Shown: piece by piece, positions 52,938-62,286 of the stretch
Numbering within the stretch: position 1 is the first letter of the stretch
Layout: each line of letters begins with the position of its first letter
Source of the DNA: JAHEAO01 sp041633555
GTDB lineage: Bacteria; Pseudomonadota; Alphaproteobacteria; Rhodobacterales; Rhodobacteraceae
Direction of reading: 5' to 3'
Length of the DNA stretch: 64,000 nt
NCBI GenBank assembly: GCA_041633555.1
Contig: JBFKFZ010000005.1
Coordinates: forward strand, 44,145-108,144
The notes under the pieces: generated by a model
Told to the model about the DNA's origin: nothing
Database searches by the model: none
What the model saw: the letters and a program-made list of their open reading frames with translations, nothing else
Program-made: the position numbers and the translations under genes

Positions 52938-54029
52938 TCAGCTCTCGAAAACCTTGTCATCGACATCGGCGGACTCGGGACCGTCCGGATCGGCAAGATC
53001 GAACTCCAGCCCATGTGCCGCCCGGATCTTGTCCTCGATCTCCAGCGCGATACCGCTGTTTTCTTTCAGGTAGGTTTTGGCATTCTCGCGGCCCTGACCG
53101 ATGCGTTCGTCGCCATAGCTGAACCAGGCACCGGATTTCTCGACCACGCCGGCCTTGACCCCGAGATCCAGCAATTCACCGGTCTTGGATATCCCCTCGC
53201 CATACATGATGTCGAACTCGACCTGCTTGAAGGGCGGCGCCACCTTGTTCTTGACGACCTTGACGCGAGTGGTGTTGCCGACCACCTCGTCACGATCCTT
53301 GATCGCGCCGATGCGGCGGATGTCGAGCCGCACGGAGGAGTAGAATTTCAGCGCATTGCCCCCGGTCGTGGTTTCCGGGCTGCCGAACATCACGCCGATC
53401 TTCATACGGATCTGGTTGATGAAGATGACAGTGCATTTCGAGCGTGAAATCGAACCGGTCAACTTGCGCATCGCCTGGCTCATCAGGCGGGCATGGACGC
53501 CGACGCTCGAGTCGCCCATATCGCCCTCTAGTTCGGATTTCGGGGTCAGCGCCGCGACCGAGTCGACGACCACCATGGAAACCGCGCCGGAGCGCACCAG
53601 GGTGTCGACGATCTCCAGCCCCTGCTCGCCTGTATCGGGCTGCGAGATCAGCAGCTCGTCCAGATTGACGCCGAGCTTCTTGGCATACATCGGGTCGAGT
53701 GCATGTTCGGCGTCGACGAATGCGCAGACGCCGCCCTTCTTCTGTTCCTCGGCCACGCAATGCAGCGTCAGCGTCGTCTTGCCCGAGGATTCAGGCCCGT
53801 ATATCTCGACGATCCGGCCCTTCGGGATGCCGCCGATTCCAAGCGCGATATCGAGCCCCAGCGAGCCGGTCGAGGTCGCCTCGATCTCCTGTACCGGGTT
53901 GTCGGCCCCGAGCCGCATGATCGAACCCTTCCCGAACTGCCGCTCGATCTGGGCCAGCGCTGAATCGAGCGCCTTCTGCTTTTCGCTTTCGCGCTTGTCC
54001 GTCATGTTGAGAATACTTGCCGTGGCCAT
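52938..54029 (-). CDS. recA: Recombinase RecA
   Basis: DNA strand exchange protein and co-protease for LexA cleavage. Walker A GPESSGKTT lies at about residues 78-86, the QPDTGEQ loop and the SVAALTPKSELEGDMGD segment (loop 1) follow, and the second DNA-binding loop reads GVMFGSPETTTGGNALKFYSS, given here as FGSPETTTGGNAL. The tail is acidic (DGPESADVDDK). Length is 363 aa. A promoter and LexA box upstream and a terminator downstream make it a single-gene SOS unit. Confidence 0.98.
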   Translation of the reverse strand: MATASILNMTDKRESEKQKALDSALAQIERQFGKGSIMRLGADNPVQEIEATSTGSLGLDIALGIGGIPKGRIVEIYGPESSGKTTLTLHCVAEEQKKGGVCAFVDAEHALDPMYAKKLGVNLDELLISQPDTGEQGLEIVDTLVRSGAVSMVVVDSVAALTPKSELEGDMGDSSVGVHARLMSQAMRKLTGSISRSKCTVIFINQIRMKIGVMFGSPETTTGGNALKFYSSVRLDIRRIGAIKDRDEVVGNTTRVKVVKNKVAPPFKQVEFDIMYGEGISKTGELLDLGVKAGVVEKSGAWFSYGDERIGQGRENAKTYLKENSGIALEIEDKIRAAHGLEFDLADPDGPESADVDDKVFES

Positions 54030-54079
54030 TCCTGTGCTTCCTTATTTCATACACTATCCGGGGCGGCAATCCTGCTGAT

Positions 54080-54094
54080 GTTCGCCTCTTGTTC
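54080..54094 (-). promoter_or_regulatory. LexA (SOS) box of recA
   Basis: A perfect alphaproteobacterial LexA site, GTTC-N7-GTTC on the plus strand (GAAC-N7-GAAC toward recA). It covers roughly the first 17 transcribed bases after the promoter at 54104-54132, so bound LexA should block initiation. Confidence 0.85.
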
Positions 54095-54103
54095 TCACTC
54101 TTG

Positions 54104-54132
54104 TTTATGAGATCAAAAAGAGAACATTTCAA
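54104..54132 (-). promoter_or_regulatory. recA promoter
   Basis: Minus-strand TTGAAA (54127-54132), 17-base spacer, CATAAA (54104-54109). Both hexamers are close to consensus, and the predicted start near 54097 abuts the LexA box. Confidence 0.65.
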
Positions 54133-54203
54133 GCAAATTGTACCTATCCGAGATTTTCACCGAGAGATTAAGGAAACGTTGAGCTTTTCCCTGGACCGAA
54201 GAT

Positions 54204-56513
54204 TCAGTGAATCTGGTCTTGCACGGTAGAAGTCAGTTCGCTGAGCGAAAACGGCTTGGGCAGGAAGACCGAATTGGGGATCCGTGCTTGCTGCTCGGCA
54301 AAGCTCTCCTCGGCGTAGCCCGAAACAAAGACCACCTTGACCCCGGGCCGGTCCTCCAGAGCCTTGGCCACCCAGCTTGGCCCGTCCATCCCGGGCATGA
54401 TGACGTCGGTCACGAAGACGTCGATATTAAGCGACATGTCCTCGAGCGTCTTCAGCGCCTCCTCGGCATTTTCGGCCTCGAGCACCGTGTAGCCGCGCAT
54501 CCGAAGCGCGCGCGAAGCGAAGGTACGCACCGGCGCCTCGTCCTCGACCAGCAGGATTACCCCGCCATCATGGGCATGGGTCGGCTTCGGCAGCGCATTG
54601 GCACTGGCGACAGGTGCGATCTCCGGCGCGTTGTGGGACGGGAAGAACAAGGTGAATTTCGTGCCGTTGCCCGGAACGCTGTCGGCGAAGATGAAACCGC
54701 CGGTTTGCTTGACGATGCCGTAGGCCATCGAGAGGCCCAGCCCGGTCCCCTCGCCCGTCCGCTTGGTCGTGTAAAACGGCTCGAAGATCTTTGGCAACTT
54801 GTCGGGCGCGATGCCGATCCCCTGGTCGGTCACCGACACAACGACGTACTTGCCCGGCGGCACGGTTGCGCGGTCGCGCTCATAGGGCTCGGTCAGTTCC
54901 TCGACATGGGTTTCGATCCTGACTTCTCCTCCATCGGTCATCGCGTCGCGGGCATTGACGACGAGGTTCATGATCACCTGTTCCAGTTGCCGCTTGTCGG
55001 CACGGATCGTATGGGCGCCGGCATCGTGGTTGAGCGTCAGAGAGACCTTTTCGCCGACCAGCCGGCCGAGCAGATGCGCAAGATCATCGAGCACCTCGCA
55101 GATCTCGATCACCTCGGGCTGTAGCGTTTGCTTGCGCGAAAAAGCAAGCAGCTGGCCGACGAGGCTGGCTGCACGGTTGGCATTCTGGTGGATCTGCACC
55201 AGATCGCCGTAATCCTGATCGCCCTGATCGTGGCGCAGCAACAGCAGGTCACAATGGCCGCTGATTGCGGTCAGGAGGTTGTTGAAATCATGCGCCACCC
55301 CGCCGGCGAGTTGGCCGATGGCCTGCATCTTCTGGCTTTGCACGAACTGCGCTTCCAGCGTTTTCAGCTTGGTGGCGTCGTGCAGCACCGCGACCAGCAC
55401 CGTTTTGCCATCTTCGGTCACCGGCGAAAGCGAGATCTGGAAATAGACCTCCTGGGCCTGGCGCGAGGCACGGACAAACTCCGATTTCTGCCCGCCCGTC
55501 GCGCTGGCAGAGGCTTCCAGCCAGTCGGTGACCGGCCGACCCAGGCCCTCGACGAGATCCCCGAGAAACGCGCCCTGCGCCTGATCGAGCGCCAGCAGCT
55601 GCCGAGCTGGACGGTTGCACACCAGTATCTCGCCATTCGGTGCGATCTTCAGCAACGGCACCGGCATTTCGTCGAAAAGATCCCAATCCCGGCGCGGGGC
55701 CGCAGCTTCGTCAAGATGCGGCATCAGGTAAACCTCGCGGCGGCCAACGGTGCTTTCGATGACGCAGACCTGCGCCTTCAGGTTGCCTTCAAGGCCCGCA
55801 ACTTCGTGCACTTCTCCGGGCCGCAGCGGCAGATCGTTGATAATCTGGTCCAGCCTGGCGCCTCTGCCGCCCAGAAGGCGGCGCAGAGCATCGTTCATGA
55901 AAAGGACGGTGCCAGCCTTGCTGATGGTCATCATCGGCAGGCTGATGCCCTCGGCATTGCGGCCGGGATTGGCCCGCTCGATGATGTCTTCAAGCCGCCA
56001 CAGGAACCCATTCTCACCGATCTGGTGCACCGAGAGGCGCAGATGGCCGCGCCGCATCACCACGTCCTCGCGGGCATAGCCCTTGGCAAGGGCCTTGTTC
56101 TGAAGCCGGTAGAGCGTTGCGGCGGGAGAAGCAAAGAGATCGCCAAGGGCTGCCAGCAAGGTCTCGCTGTCCTTGGCCGCGAACCGCTGTTTCGCCGCCC
56201 GGTTGCGATAACCGATCAAGCCTTCCCTGTCGGTCGTGAAGCTCGGCGAGGCGTCAAGCTCGACAAAACTCGAGATCGTTTCGCGGAGCGATTTCTGCGC
56301 CCTCATGTTGCGGTGTTTCAACAGCTGAACAATTCCGGTCGCGACCAGAAGCGTGGTCCCGGCGGCCAGCAGGTAAAGGCCGATCGTCAGGTTGGGGCTA
56401 TAGAATGCGGCAGCCAGAATGCAGACAGACAGCGCCAGAAGGTAACCGAGCCGGGGGGCGAGTGCGATTGCCTTGCTTGTCAGCGGATCCCTTATAAGGG
56501 CCGGATGCGACAC
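54204..56513 (-). CDS. cckA: Cell-cycle hybrid histidine kinase CckA
   Basis: Inner-membrane kinase/phosphatase that feeds phosphate through ChpT to CtrA. Two N-terminal spans (about 22-38, 41-62) are followed by PAS-type domains (about 85-370). A HisKA domain has the phosphorylated His in GGVAHDFNNLLTAI (about residue 408), and the ATPase domain contains VMNLVVNARDAM and EGTGLGLSMAYGIVKQTGG. The receiver domain has LLVEDEAPVR and phospho-Asp in FVTDVIMPGMDG (about 703), then FLPKPFS. I place the start at GTG 56513, five bases after AAGGAGG; the frame to 56528 would include the ribosome site itself. Length is 769 aa. Confidence 0.93.
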   Translation of the reverse strand: MSHPALIRDPLTSKAIALAPRLGYLLALSVCILAAAFYSPNLTIGLYLLAAGTTLLVATGIVQLLKHRNMRAQKSLRETISSFVELDASPSFTTDREGLIGYRNRAAKQRFAAKDSETLLAALGDLFASPAATLYRLQNKALAKGYAREDVVMRRGHLRLSVHQIGENGFLWRLEDIIERANPGRNAEGISLPMMTISKAGTVLFMNDALRRLLGGRGARLDQIINDLPLRPGEVHEVAGLEGNLKAQVCVIESTVGRREVYLMPHLDEAAAPRRDWDLFDEMPVPLLKIAPNGEILVCNRPARQLLALDQAQGAFLGDLVEGLGRPVTDWLEASASATGGQKSEFVRASRQAQEVYFQISLSPVTEDGKTVLVAVLHDATKLKTLEAQFVQSQKMQAIGQLAGGVAHDFNNLLTAISGHCDLLLLRHDQGDQDYGDLVQIHQNANRAASLVGQLLAFSRKQTLQPEVIEICEVLDDLAHLLGRLVGEKVSLTLNHDAGAHTIRADKRQLEQVIMNLVVNARDAMTDGGEVRIETHVEELTEPYERDRATVPPGKYVVVSVTDQGIGIAPDKLPKIFEPFYTTKRTGEGTGLGLSMAYGIVKQTGGFIFADSVPGNGTKFTLFFPSHNAPEIAPVASANALPKPTHAHDGGVILLVEDEAPVRTFASRALRMRGYTVLEAENAEEALKTLEDMSLNIDVFVTDVIMPGMDGPSWVAKALEDRPGVKVVFVSGYAEESFAEQQARIPNSVFLPKPFSLSELTSTVQDQIH

Positions 56514-56562
56514 TGCTGCCTCCTTCACGATTCGTCCGTCTGGTCATTTCGGGCGGAAATCG

Positions 56563-56577
56563 TTAACCACAGATTAA
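56563..56577 (-). promoter_or_regulatory. CtrA-like box upstream of cckA
   Basis: A perfect TTAA-N7-TTAA (TTAACCACAGATTAA on the plus strand), the full CtrA recognition pattern. It is 50-64 bases upstream of the cckA GTG. A GANTC site (GATTC, 56529-56533) lies between. The pattern suggests feedback from CtrA onto its own kinase. Confidence 0.6.
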
Positions 56578-56620
56578 GCCCGCCGCCGGCCGCACAACTA
56601 ATGGTTGTTAAATATCGTAA

Positions 56621-57787
56621 CTACTTTCGCGTCAATACAGCGATGTAGAATCCGTCGCCACCATCGAGTGGCGTCAATCGGCGTTCCCGCAAAACGGACC
56701 AGTCGCGATGCGCGGTCAGGAACTTGCCGATCCGGTCGCGGTTTTCTGCTGTCAGCAAGGAGCAGGTCGCATATGCCAGATAGCCGCGGGGGGCGACCAG
56801 AGCGGCTGCCTCTTCCAGGATGCCTGACTGGATGGCGCAGAGTTCTTCCAACCGGGCCTCTGTCAGCAGCCACTTCGCCTCTGGCGACCGGCGCCAGGCG
56901 CCGCTGCCCGAGCAGGGTGCATCGCAGAGGACGAGGTCGTAACCGGGCCGCAATTCGGACTTGTCCTCGGCCAGCGTGACGTCGATCCCGGCGCGGCTGG
57001 CCCGTGCCGGCAGGTCAAGCATCCGATCGGGCACGATGTCATGCGCGGTGATCCGCACCTCTTCAAGCGCCGCGATGGCAAGGCTCTTGCCGCCGCCGCC
57101 CGCACAGAAATCAAGAACCGTCATGCCGGGCACAAGCGGCAACGCGTCGATGATCGCCTGCGAAGCCACGTCCTGCAGTTCCACCCGCCCCTCACGATAC
57201 GCCGGGCTGGACTGGACCCGCCGTGGGTTGCCGGTGACTTTGAGCGCTGTGGGTGACAGAGAATGTGACCGCGAATTGACACCAGCCTCTGCAAGTTCAG
57301 CCATCGCCGCTTCGGGGGTCGTCTTGCGCCGGTTCACCCGCAGGTAAACAGGCGCGCGGTGGCGAAGGACGGCCAACACCGCCTCGGTCTCTGGCCCAAG
57401 ACTGGACTCGAAATGGGGCAGCAGCCAGTCGGGGCAATCGAGTTGAACAGCGCGCGGAGCATCACCCAATTGCGGCCCGGCAGTCTCGCCTGCAGTCAGA
57501 GGGTCCGGTGCGAACCGCTCGCCGGTGAAGTGTGTCTCGGTGGCGATACCACCAGCCCGAAGCGCGCCAATCATCAGGCCGCGACCAGACTCGGAGCCCC
57601 CGAGCCAGGCGAAGGACCGGCGGCAACGGAGTGCATCGAACACATGGTCGCGGATCGCCGCGCGGTCACCCGAACCGGCATAGCGATTTGCGCGGGCCCA
57701 ATGGGTCAGGACCTGTTCCGCCGCCGCCCCTGACCGAATGCTGTCGAGTATCTCGATCGCAGCCGAGATCCGCGCTGCAGGCGTCAC
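56621..57787 (-). CDS. RsmB/NOP-family rRNA (cytosine-C5) methyltransferase
   Basis: SAM-dependent RNA m5C methyltransferase. A shortened NusB-like N-terminal domain (about 1-75) precedes the Rossmann domain. Motif I is VLDFCAGGGGKSLAIA, motif IV is LCDAPCSGSGAWRRSPEAKW with its cysteine, and motif VI is YATCSLLTAEN with the catalytic cysteine. Length is 388 aa. The frame is open to TTG 57826; I choose GTG 57787, whose product begins VTPAARISAAIEILD like relatives, although no strong ribosome site supports either. It lies about 50 bases downstream of guaB. Confidence 0.85.
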   Translation of the reverse strand: MTPAARISAAIEILDSIRSGAAAEQVLTHWARANRYAGSGDRAAIRDHVFDALRCRRSFAWLGGSESGRGLMIGALRAGGIATETHFTGERFAPDPLTAGETAGPQLGDAPRAVQLDCPDWLLPHFESSLGPETEAVLAVLRHRAPVYLRVNRRKTTPEAAMAELAEAGVNSRSHSLSPTALKVTGNPRRVQSSPAYREGRVELQDVASQAIIDALPLVPGMTVLDFCAGGGGKSLAIAALEEVRITAHDIVPDRMLDLPARASRAGIDVTLAEDKSELRPGYDLVLCDAPCSGSGAWRRSPEAKWLLTEARLEELCAIQSGILEEAAALVAPRGYLAYATCSLLTAENRDRIGKFLTAHRDWSVLRERRLTPLDGGDGFYIAVLTRK

Positions 57788-57838
57788 CGGACGCAGCACC
57801 AAAATAGCCTGAACTTCGCGCCACAAGTCATTGAAATA

Positions 57839-59287
57839 TCAAATGGCTCTGTAGTTCGGGCTTTCACGAGTGATCTGCACGTCATGGACATGGCTTTCTC
57901 TCAGTCCCGCGCCGGTGATCTTCACGAACTGGCAGTTCTTGCGCATCTCGGTGACGGTCGCATTGCCGGTATAGCCCATCGCAGCGCGCAATCCGCCGAT
58001 GAGCTGATGCACCACCGCCGAGGCCGAGCCCTTGTAGGGCACCTGCCCCTCGATCCCTTCGGGCACCAGCTTGTCGCTGGCTGCGTCCGATTGGAAATAG
58101 CGGTCGGCAGAACCGCGCGCCATCGCCCCAAGGCTGCCCATTCCGCGATAACTCTTGAAGCTACGGCCTTGATAAAGAATGACTTCTCCCGGGCTTTCAT
58201 CGGTTCCGGCGATCATCGATCCGACCATCGCGCAGCTGGCACCTGCCGCGATCGCCTTGGCGAAATCGCCGGAATATTTGATGCCGCCATCGGCGATGAC
58301 CGGCGTATCGCCTGCCGCCGCCGCGCAATCCATGATCGCGGTCAGCTGCGGCACGCCGACGCCCGCAACCATCCGCGTCGTACAGATCGATCCCGGCCCG
58401 ATACCGACCTTGATGCCATCCGCTCCGGCATCGATAAGAGCCTGGGTAGCAGCACCCGTTGCGACGTTTCCGGCGATGATCTGGACCTCGTTCGACAGGC
58501 CCTTGACTCGCTTCACGGCAGCCGCGACGCCCTCGGAATGACCGTGCGCTGTGTCGATCACGATCAGGTCACAGCCCGCATCGACCAGCGCCTCTGACCG
58601 TTCGAACCCGGCATCGCCCACGGTGGTGGCGGCGGCGACCCGCAGCCGGCCGAGCTGATCCTTACAGGCATGAGGGTTCAGCACTGCCTGTTCGGTGTCC
58701 TTAAGCGTCAACAAGCCGGTCAGCTTGCCGTTGCCATCGGTGACAAGCAGCTTCTCGATCCGCCGCGCCTTCATCAGGCTTTTCGCCTCGTCGAGATCGG
58801 CAGGTTCGGTCAGCATCGCAAGGTTGTTGCTGGTCATCATCACCCTCACCGGGGTCCTGTCGTCACTGGCGAACCGCATGTCGCGGTTGGTGACGATGCC
58901 GACGACAAGGCCGTTCTCATCGACCACGGGAAAGCCCGAGACATTGTAGCGGTCCTGCAGGGCTTTGGCGTCAGCCAGCGTCTGATCGGCGGTCAATGTT
59001 ATCGGGTTAAAGACGATGCCGCTTTCGAAACGCTTCACCCGGCGCACTTCCTGCGCCTGTTCCTCGATGCCGAGATTGCGGTGGATCACGCCCAGCCCTC
59101 CGGCCTGCGCCATTGCGATGGCCATGCGCGCCTCGGTCACGGTATCCATTGCCGAGGACAGAAGCGGGATGTTCATCCGGATTGCGCGGGTGACGAAGGT
59201 CGAGGTGTCCGCCGTCGACGGCAGCACCTTGGACGCACCGGGAACCAGCAGAACATCGTCGAACGTAAGGGCCTCGCGAATCTCCAT
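57839..59287 (-). CDS. guaB: Inosine-5'-monophosphate dehydrogenase GuaB
   Basis: Oxidises IMP to XMP, the committed step to GTP. The barrel starts with TFDDVLLVPGASKVLP and LLSSAMDTVTEARMAIAMAQ. A pair of CBS domains is inserted (about residues 92-205), which commonly bind nucleotides. The catalytic cysteine is in GIGPGSICTTRMVAGVG (about residue 300), and the flap segment includes YFQSDA and EGIEGQVPYKG. Length is 482 aa. AAGGAGAGG lies just before the ATG. No terminator is evident in the 213 bases that separate it from aglK upstream. Confidence 0.97.
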   Translation of the reverse strand: MEIREALTFDDVLLVPGASKVLPSTADTSTFVTRAIRMNIPLLSSAMDTVTEARMAIAMAQAGGLGVIHRNLGIEEQAQEVRRVKRFESGIVFNPITLTADQTLADAKALQDRYNVSGFPVVDENGLVVGIVTNRDMRFASDDRTPVRVMMTSNNLAMLTEPADLDEAKSLMKARRIEKLLVTDGNGKLTGLLTLKDTEQAVLNPHACKDQLGRLRVAAATTVGDAGFERSEALVDAGCDLIVIDTAHGHSEGVAAAVKRVKGLSNEVQIIAGNVATGAATQALIDAGADGIKVGIGPGSICTTRMVAGVGVPQLTAIMDCAAAAGDTPVIADGGIKYSGDFAKAIAAGASCAMVGSMIAGTDESPGEVILYQGRSFKSYRGMGSLGAMARGSADRYFQSDAASDKLVPEGIEGQVPYKGSASAVVHQLIGGLRAAMGYTGNATVTEMRKNCQFVKITGAGLRESHVHDVQITRESPNYRAI

Positions 59288-59500
59288 CTGGCCTCTCCTT
59301 GGAGTTTTTCGTTTGGCGCTTCCCTATTTCACGGGTCGGACGGAATGAAAAGGGGCAAAGCTGGGAATGCGCGGACCGGCGTACCCGCCCTGCCCCGGTC
59401 GAGTCTCGGCATTGCCAGAGATCGTTTCGCATATCACCGGATTGGCCTGCCGCCGTCGCCGGCACGAGCGGCTCAGGCTACCGCGCCGATCCGTCGCGTT

Positions 59501-60589
59501 TCAGCGATAGAGCAGCGACTTGCCGTTGGCGAAAAGATGCACCTTCTCGGGTACGGCCGACAGCTTGACTGACTTGTGACGCAGGTCGCGGTGAATCCCC
59601 GGTAGTTTGGCGATAACCGGTTCGCGGCCCTCATCCGGTTCGAAATAGAGCTGTGTCACTTCGCCGAGTGCCTCAGTGATGTTGACCGTCCCGGTATAGA
59701 GCGGGGTTGCCTCGGTCGCCACGAGATCTTCAGGCCGGACGCCGACATTGACCTTGAGTCCGGCATCGCTGTCCTTTGTGGGCACGCTCGAGACGGCGGT
59801 GCCGCCACCATCGAGCGCAATGGTCGTCGGCGCCCCGGTCTTACTGACCTTGCCGGGCAGCAGGTTCATCGCAGGCGAACCGATGAACTGGGCGACGAAC
59901 TCGTTCTCGGGCCGTTCGTAAAGCTCCAACGGGCTGCCGACCTGCGCGATGCCCTTGTTGGCCAGAACCACGATCCGGCTGGCCAGCGTCATCGCTTCGA
60001 CCTGGTCGTGGGTGACATAGATCATCGTCGATTCCGGCATCGATTCCTTGAGCTGCGCGATCTCGATCCGGGTCGCCACCCTGAGCGCCGCGTCGAGGTT
60101 CGAGAGTGGTTCGTCGAAGAGGTAAACCTTGGGGTTGCGCACGATCGAGCGACCGATCGCCACGCGCTGACGCTGACCACCCGACAGCGCCTTGGGCAGG
60201 CGGTCGAGATAGGGTTCGAGCTGCAGGATCCTCGCGGCCTTGGCGACCGCGGCCTCGATCTCGCTGGCGGATTTTTTGGCGATCTTGAGCGCGAAGGTCA
60301 TGTTGTCACGCACCGTCATGTGCGGATAGAGCGCGTAGGACTGGAACACCATGGCGATGCCGCGCTGACTGGGGGGCACGTCGTTCACCACCGTGCCGCC
60401 GATTTCCAAAGTTCCGGAACTGATCTTCTCAAGTCCCGCGATCATCCGCAGAAGCGTGGACTTGCCGCAGCCCGACGGGCCCACGAAGACGATCAGCTCG
60501 CCGGTCTTGATATCGAGGTTGATGCCCTTCAGGACCTCGACATTCCCGCCGTAATTCTTGCCGACTTCGGTGAGTTTCAGGTCCGCCAT
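59501..60589 (-). CDS. aglK: Sugar ABC transporter ATPase AglK (UgpC/MalK-like)
   Basis: Energises the alpha-glucoside importer. Walker A is VGPSGCGKSTLLRM (about residues 36-49), the signature is LSGGQRQRVAIG, Walker B is VYLFDEPLSNLDA, and the switch histidine is in IYVTHDQVEAM. A C-terminal TOBE/OB region (about 240-360) includes VGVRPEDL and is typical of carbohydrate importers. AGGGGAG precedes ATG 60589, 24 bases after the glucosidase gene. Length is 362 aa. Such ATPases are sometimes shared among sugar systems. Confidence 0.88.
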   Translation of the reverse strand: MADLKLTEVGKNYGGNVEVLKGINLDIKTGELIVFVGPSGCGKSTLLRMIAGLEKISSGTLEIGGTVVNDVPPSQRGIAMVFQSYALYPHMTVRDNMTFALKIAKKSASEIEAAVAKAARILQLEPYLDRLPKALSGGQRQRVAIGRSIVRNPKVYLFDEPLSNLDAALRVATRIEIAQLKESMPESTMIYVTHDQVEAMTLASRIVVLANKGIAQVGSPLELYERPENEFVAQFIGSPAMNLLPGKVSKTGAPTTIALDGGGTAVSSVPTKDSDAGLKVNVGVRPEDLVATEATPLYTGTVNITEALGEVTQLYFEPDEGREPVIAKLPGIHRDLRHKSVKLSAVPEKVHLFANGKSLLYR

Positions 60590-60613
60590 CTCGTTGCTCC
60601 CCTTTTTGTCCTG

Positions 60614-62281
60614 TTAACTGGCCGCAAGGGCGATGCAGGGCTGCCATGGCCCCAGTCGCGCTATGCCATCCGCGCCCGGTTGGGCGCTGTTCAGTTCGGT
60701 TGCGATCTGCAGCCATTTGCCCTTTGGCAGGCTGGTTTCGGCTGGTGTGTCGCTGAGGTTGAAGGCACAGAAGATCGTCTCATCCTCGGCCTTGCGCAGG
60801 AACCGCAATACGTCGCCCTCGGCCGTCATTTCGATCATTTCGCCAGATTTCAGTGCCGGATGAGCGTGGCGCAGGCTGATCGCGCGGCGGTAATGATGGA
60901 TCGGCGCCGACGGATCGGCCTCTGACGCGGCCGCCGAATGACGCAAATGATCCGAGGCCACCGGCAGCCATGTGCGGGCGGCGTTGGAGAAGCCGCCATG
61001 CAGGATGGATTCTTCCCAGACCATAGGTGTGCGGCAGCCGTCACGGCCCTTGAATTCGGGCCAGAACTCGATGCCATAGGGATCCTGCAGATCCTCGAAG
61101 TTCAAACTGGCCTCTGGCAGCCCCAGTTCCTCGCCCTGATAGAGGCAGGCGGAACCGCGCAGGCACATCAGGAGAGTGGTGAAAGCGCGTTCGGCAGCGG
61201 GCGTCAGGTTCCAGCGGGTGTGATGGCGGACGACATCGTGATTGGAATAGGCCCAGCAGGCCCAGCCCTCTGACGCGACCTTGTCGACGTGATGCATGAC
61301 GTTGGCGATATAGCTGGCACTGGGGCGGTCGCCGGACAGAAGCTCGAAGGCATAGCACATATGCATCAGGTCATCGCCGGCCGTGTACTGGCCGAGGATC
61401 TCCAGCCCGCGCTGCGCGTCGCCAACCTCGCCCACTGCGGCGGCATTGTAGGGCTTCATGACTGCGCGCAGTTTCCTAAGAAACTCAAAGTTTTCCGGCT
61501 GGTTTTTCGAGTAAAGATGTTCTTGGTGATTATAGGGGTTCACGGCAGGTGCGATGGTCGCGTTGCGCTTTTCGGGCGGCAGCGGGGGATTGTCGCGCAG
61601 CTTGGCGTCGTGGACGTAGAAGTTGATCGTATCCAGCCGGAAGCCATCGACCCCGCGATCCAGCCAGAAGCGCGCGATGTCGAGATGCGCCTCTTGCACC
61701 TGCGGCTCGTGGAAATTCAGGTCGGGCTGCGAGGTCAGGAAGTTGTGCAGGTAATACTGGCAGCGCCGCGCGTCCCATTGCCAAGCGGACCCGCCGAAGA
61801 TCGACAACCAGTTGTTCGGCGGCGTACCATCGGGCTTCGGATCAGACCAGACATACCAGTTGGCCTTGTCGTTGTCCCGCGAGAGTCGGCTTTCCTTGAA
61901 CCACGGATGCTGGTCGGACGTGTGTGACAGGACGAGGTCGATCAGCACCTTCAGGCCGAGCGCATGGGCGGTTTCGATCACCGCGTCGAAGTCGGCCAGC
62001 GACCCGAACATCGGGTCGACATCGCGGTAATCGCTGACATCGTAGCCGAAATCCTTCATCGGCGAAGTGAAGAAGGGCGAGATCCAGATCGCATCGACCC
62101 CGAGCGAGGCGATATGCGGCAGGCGCTGCACGATGCCAAGCAGATCGCCGATGCCGTCGCCATTGCTGTCCTGGTAGCTGCGCGGATAAATCTGGTAGAT
62201 CACCGCGCCCCGCCACCAATCGAACTGTGGCGCGGGATCAGTGGCGGATTGGATGGCCTGGGCTTTCGTCATGTCGGTCAC
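60614..62281 (-). CDS. aglA: Alpha-glucosidase AglA (glycoside hydrolase family 13)
   Basis: Cytoplasmic hydrolase that releases glucose from imported alpha-glucosides such as maltose, trehalose or sucrose. The barrel begins WWRGAVIYQIYPRSYQDSNGDGIGD. The nucleophile is in GVDGFRLDTINFY (about residue 215), the acid/base Glu in AAVGEVGDAQRG (about 280), and the third acid in YSNHDVVRHHTRW (about 340). Length is 555 aa from GTG 62281; ATG 62272 is also possible. No signal peptide is present, consistent with action after uptake. It lies 5 bases downstream of aglG. Confidence 0.9.
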   Translation of the reverse strand: MTDMTKAQAIQSATDPAPQFDWWRGAVIYQIYPRSYQDSNGDGIGDLLGIVQRLPHIASLGVDAIWISPFFTSPMKDFGYDVSDYRDVDPMFGSLADFDAVIETAHALGLKVLIDLVLSHTSDQHPWFKESRLSRDNDKANWYVWSDPKPDGTPPNNWLSIFGGSAWQWDARRCQYYLHNFLTSQPDLNFHEPQVQEAHLDIARFWLDRGVDGFRLDTINFYVHDAKLRDNPPLPPEKRNATIAPAVNPYNHQEHLYSKNQPENFEFLRKLRAVMKPYNAAAVGEVGDAQRGLEILGQYTAGDDLMHMCYAFELLSGDRPSASYIANVMHHVDKVASEGWACWAYSNHDVVRHHTRWNLTPAAERAFTTLLMCLRGSACLYQGEELGLPEASLNFEDLQDPYGIEFWPEFKGRDGCRTPMVWEESILHGGFSNAARTWLPVASDHLRHSAAASEADPSAPIHHYRRAISLRHAHPALKSGEMIEMTAEGDVLRFLRKAEDETIFCAFNLSDTPAETSLPKGKWLQIATELNSAQPGADGIARLGPWQPCIALAAS

Positions 62282-62286
62282 ATGTC

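Noticed and set aside
54199..54213. Perfect palindrome AGATTCA-G-TGAATCT at the cckA stop as a terminator
   Set aside because: A one-base loop is too tight and no T-run follows on either side.
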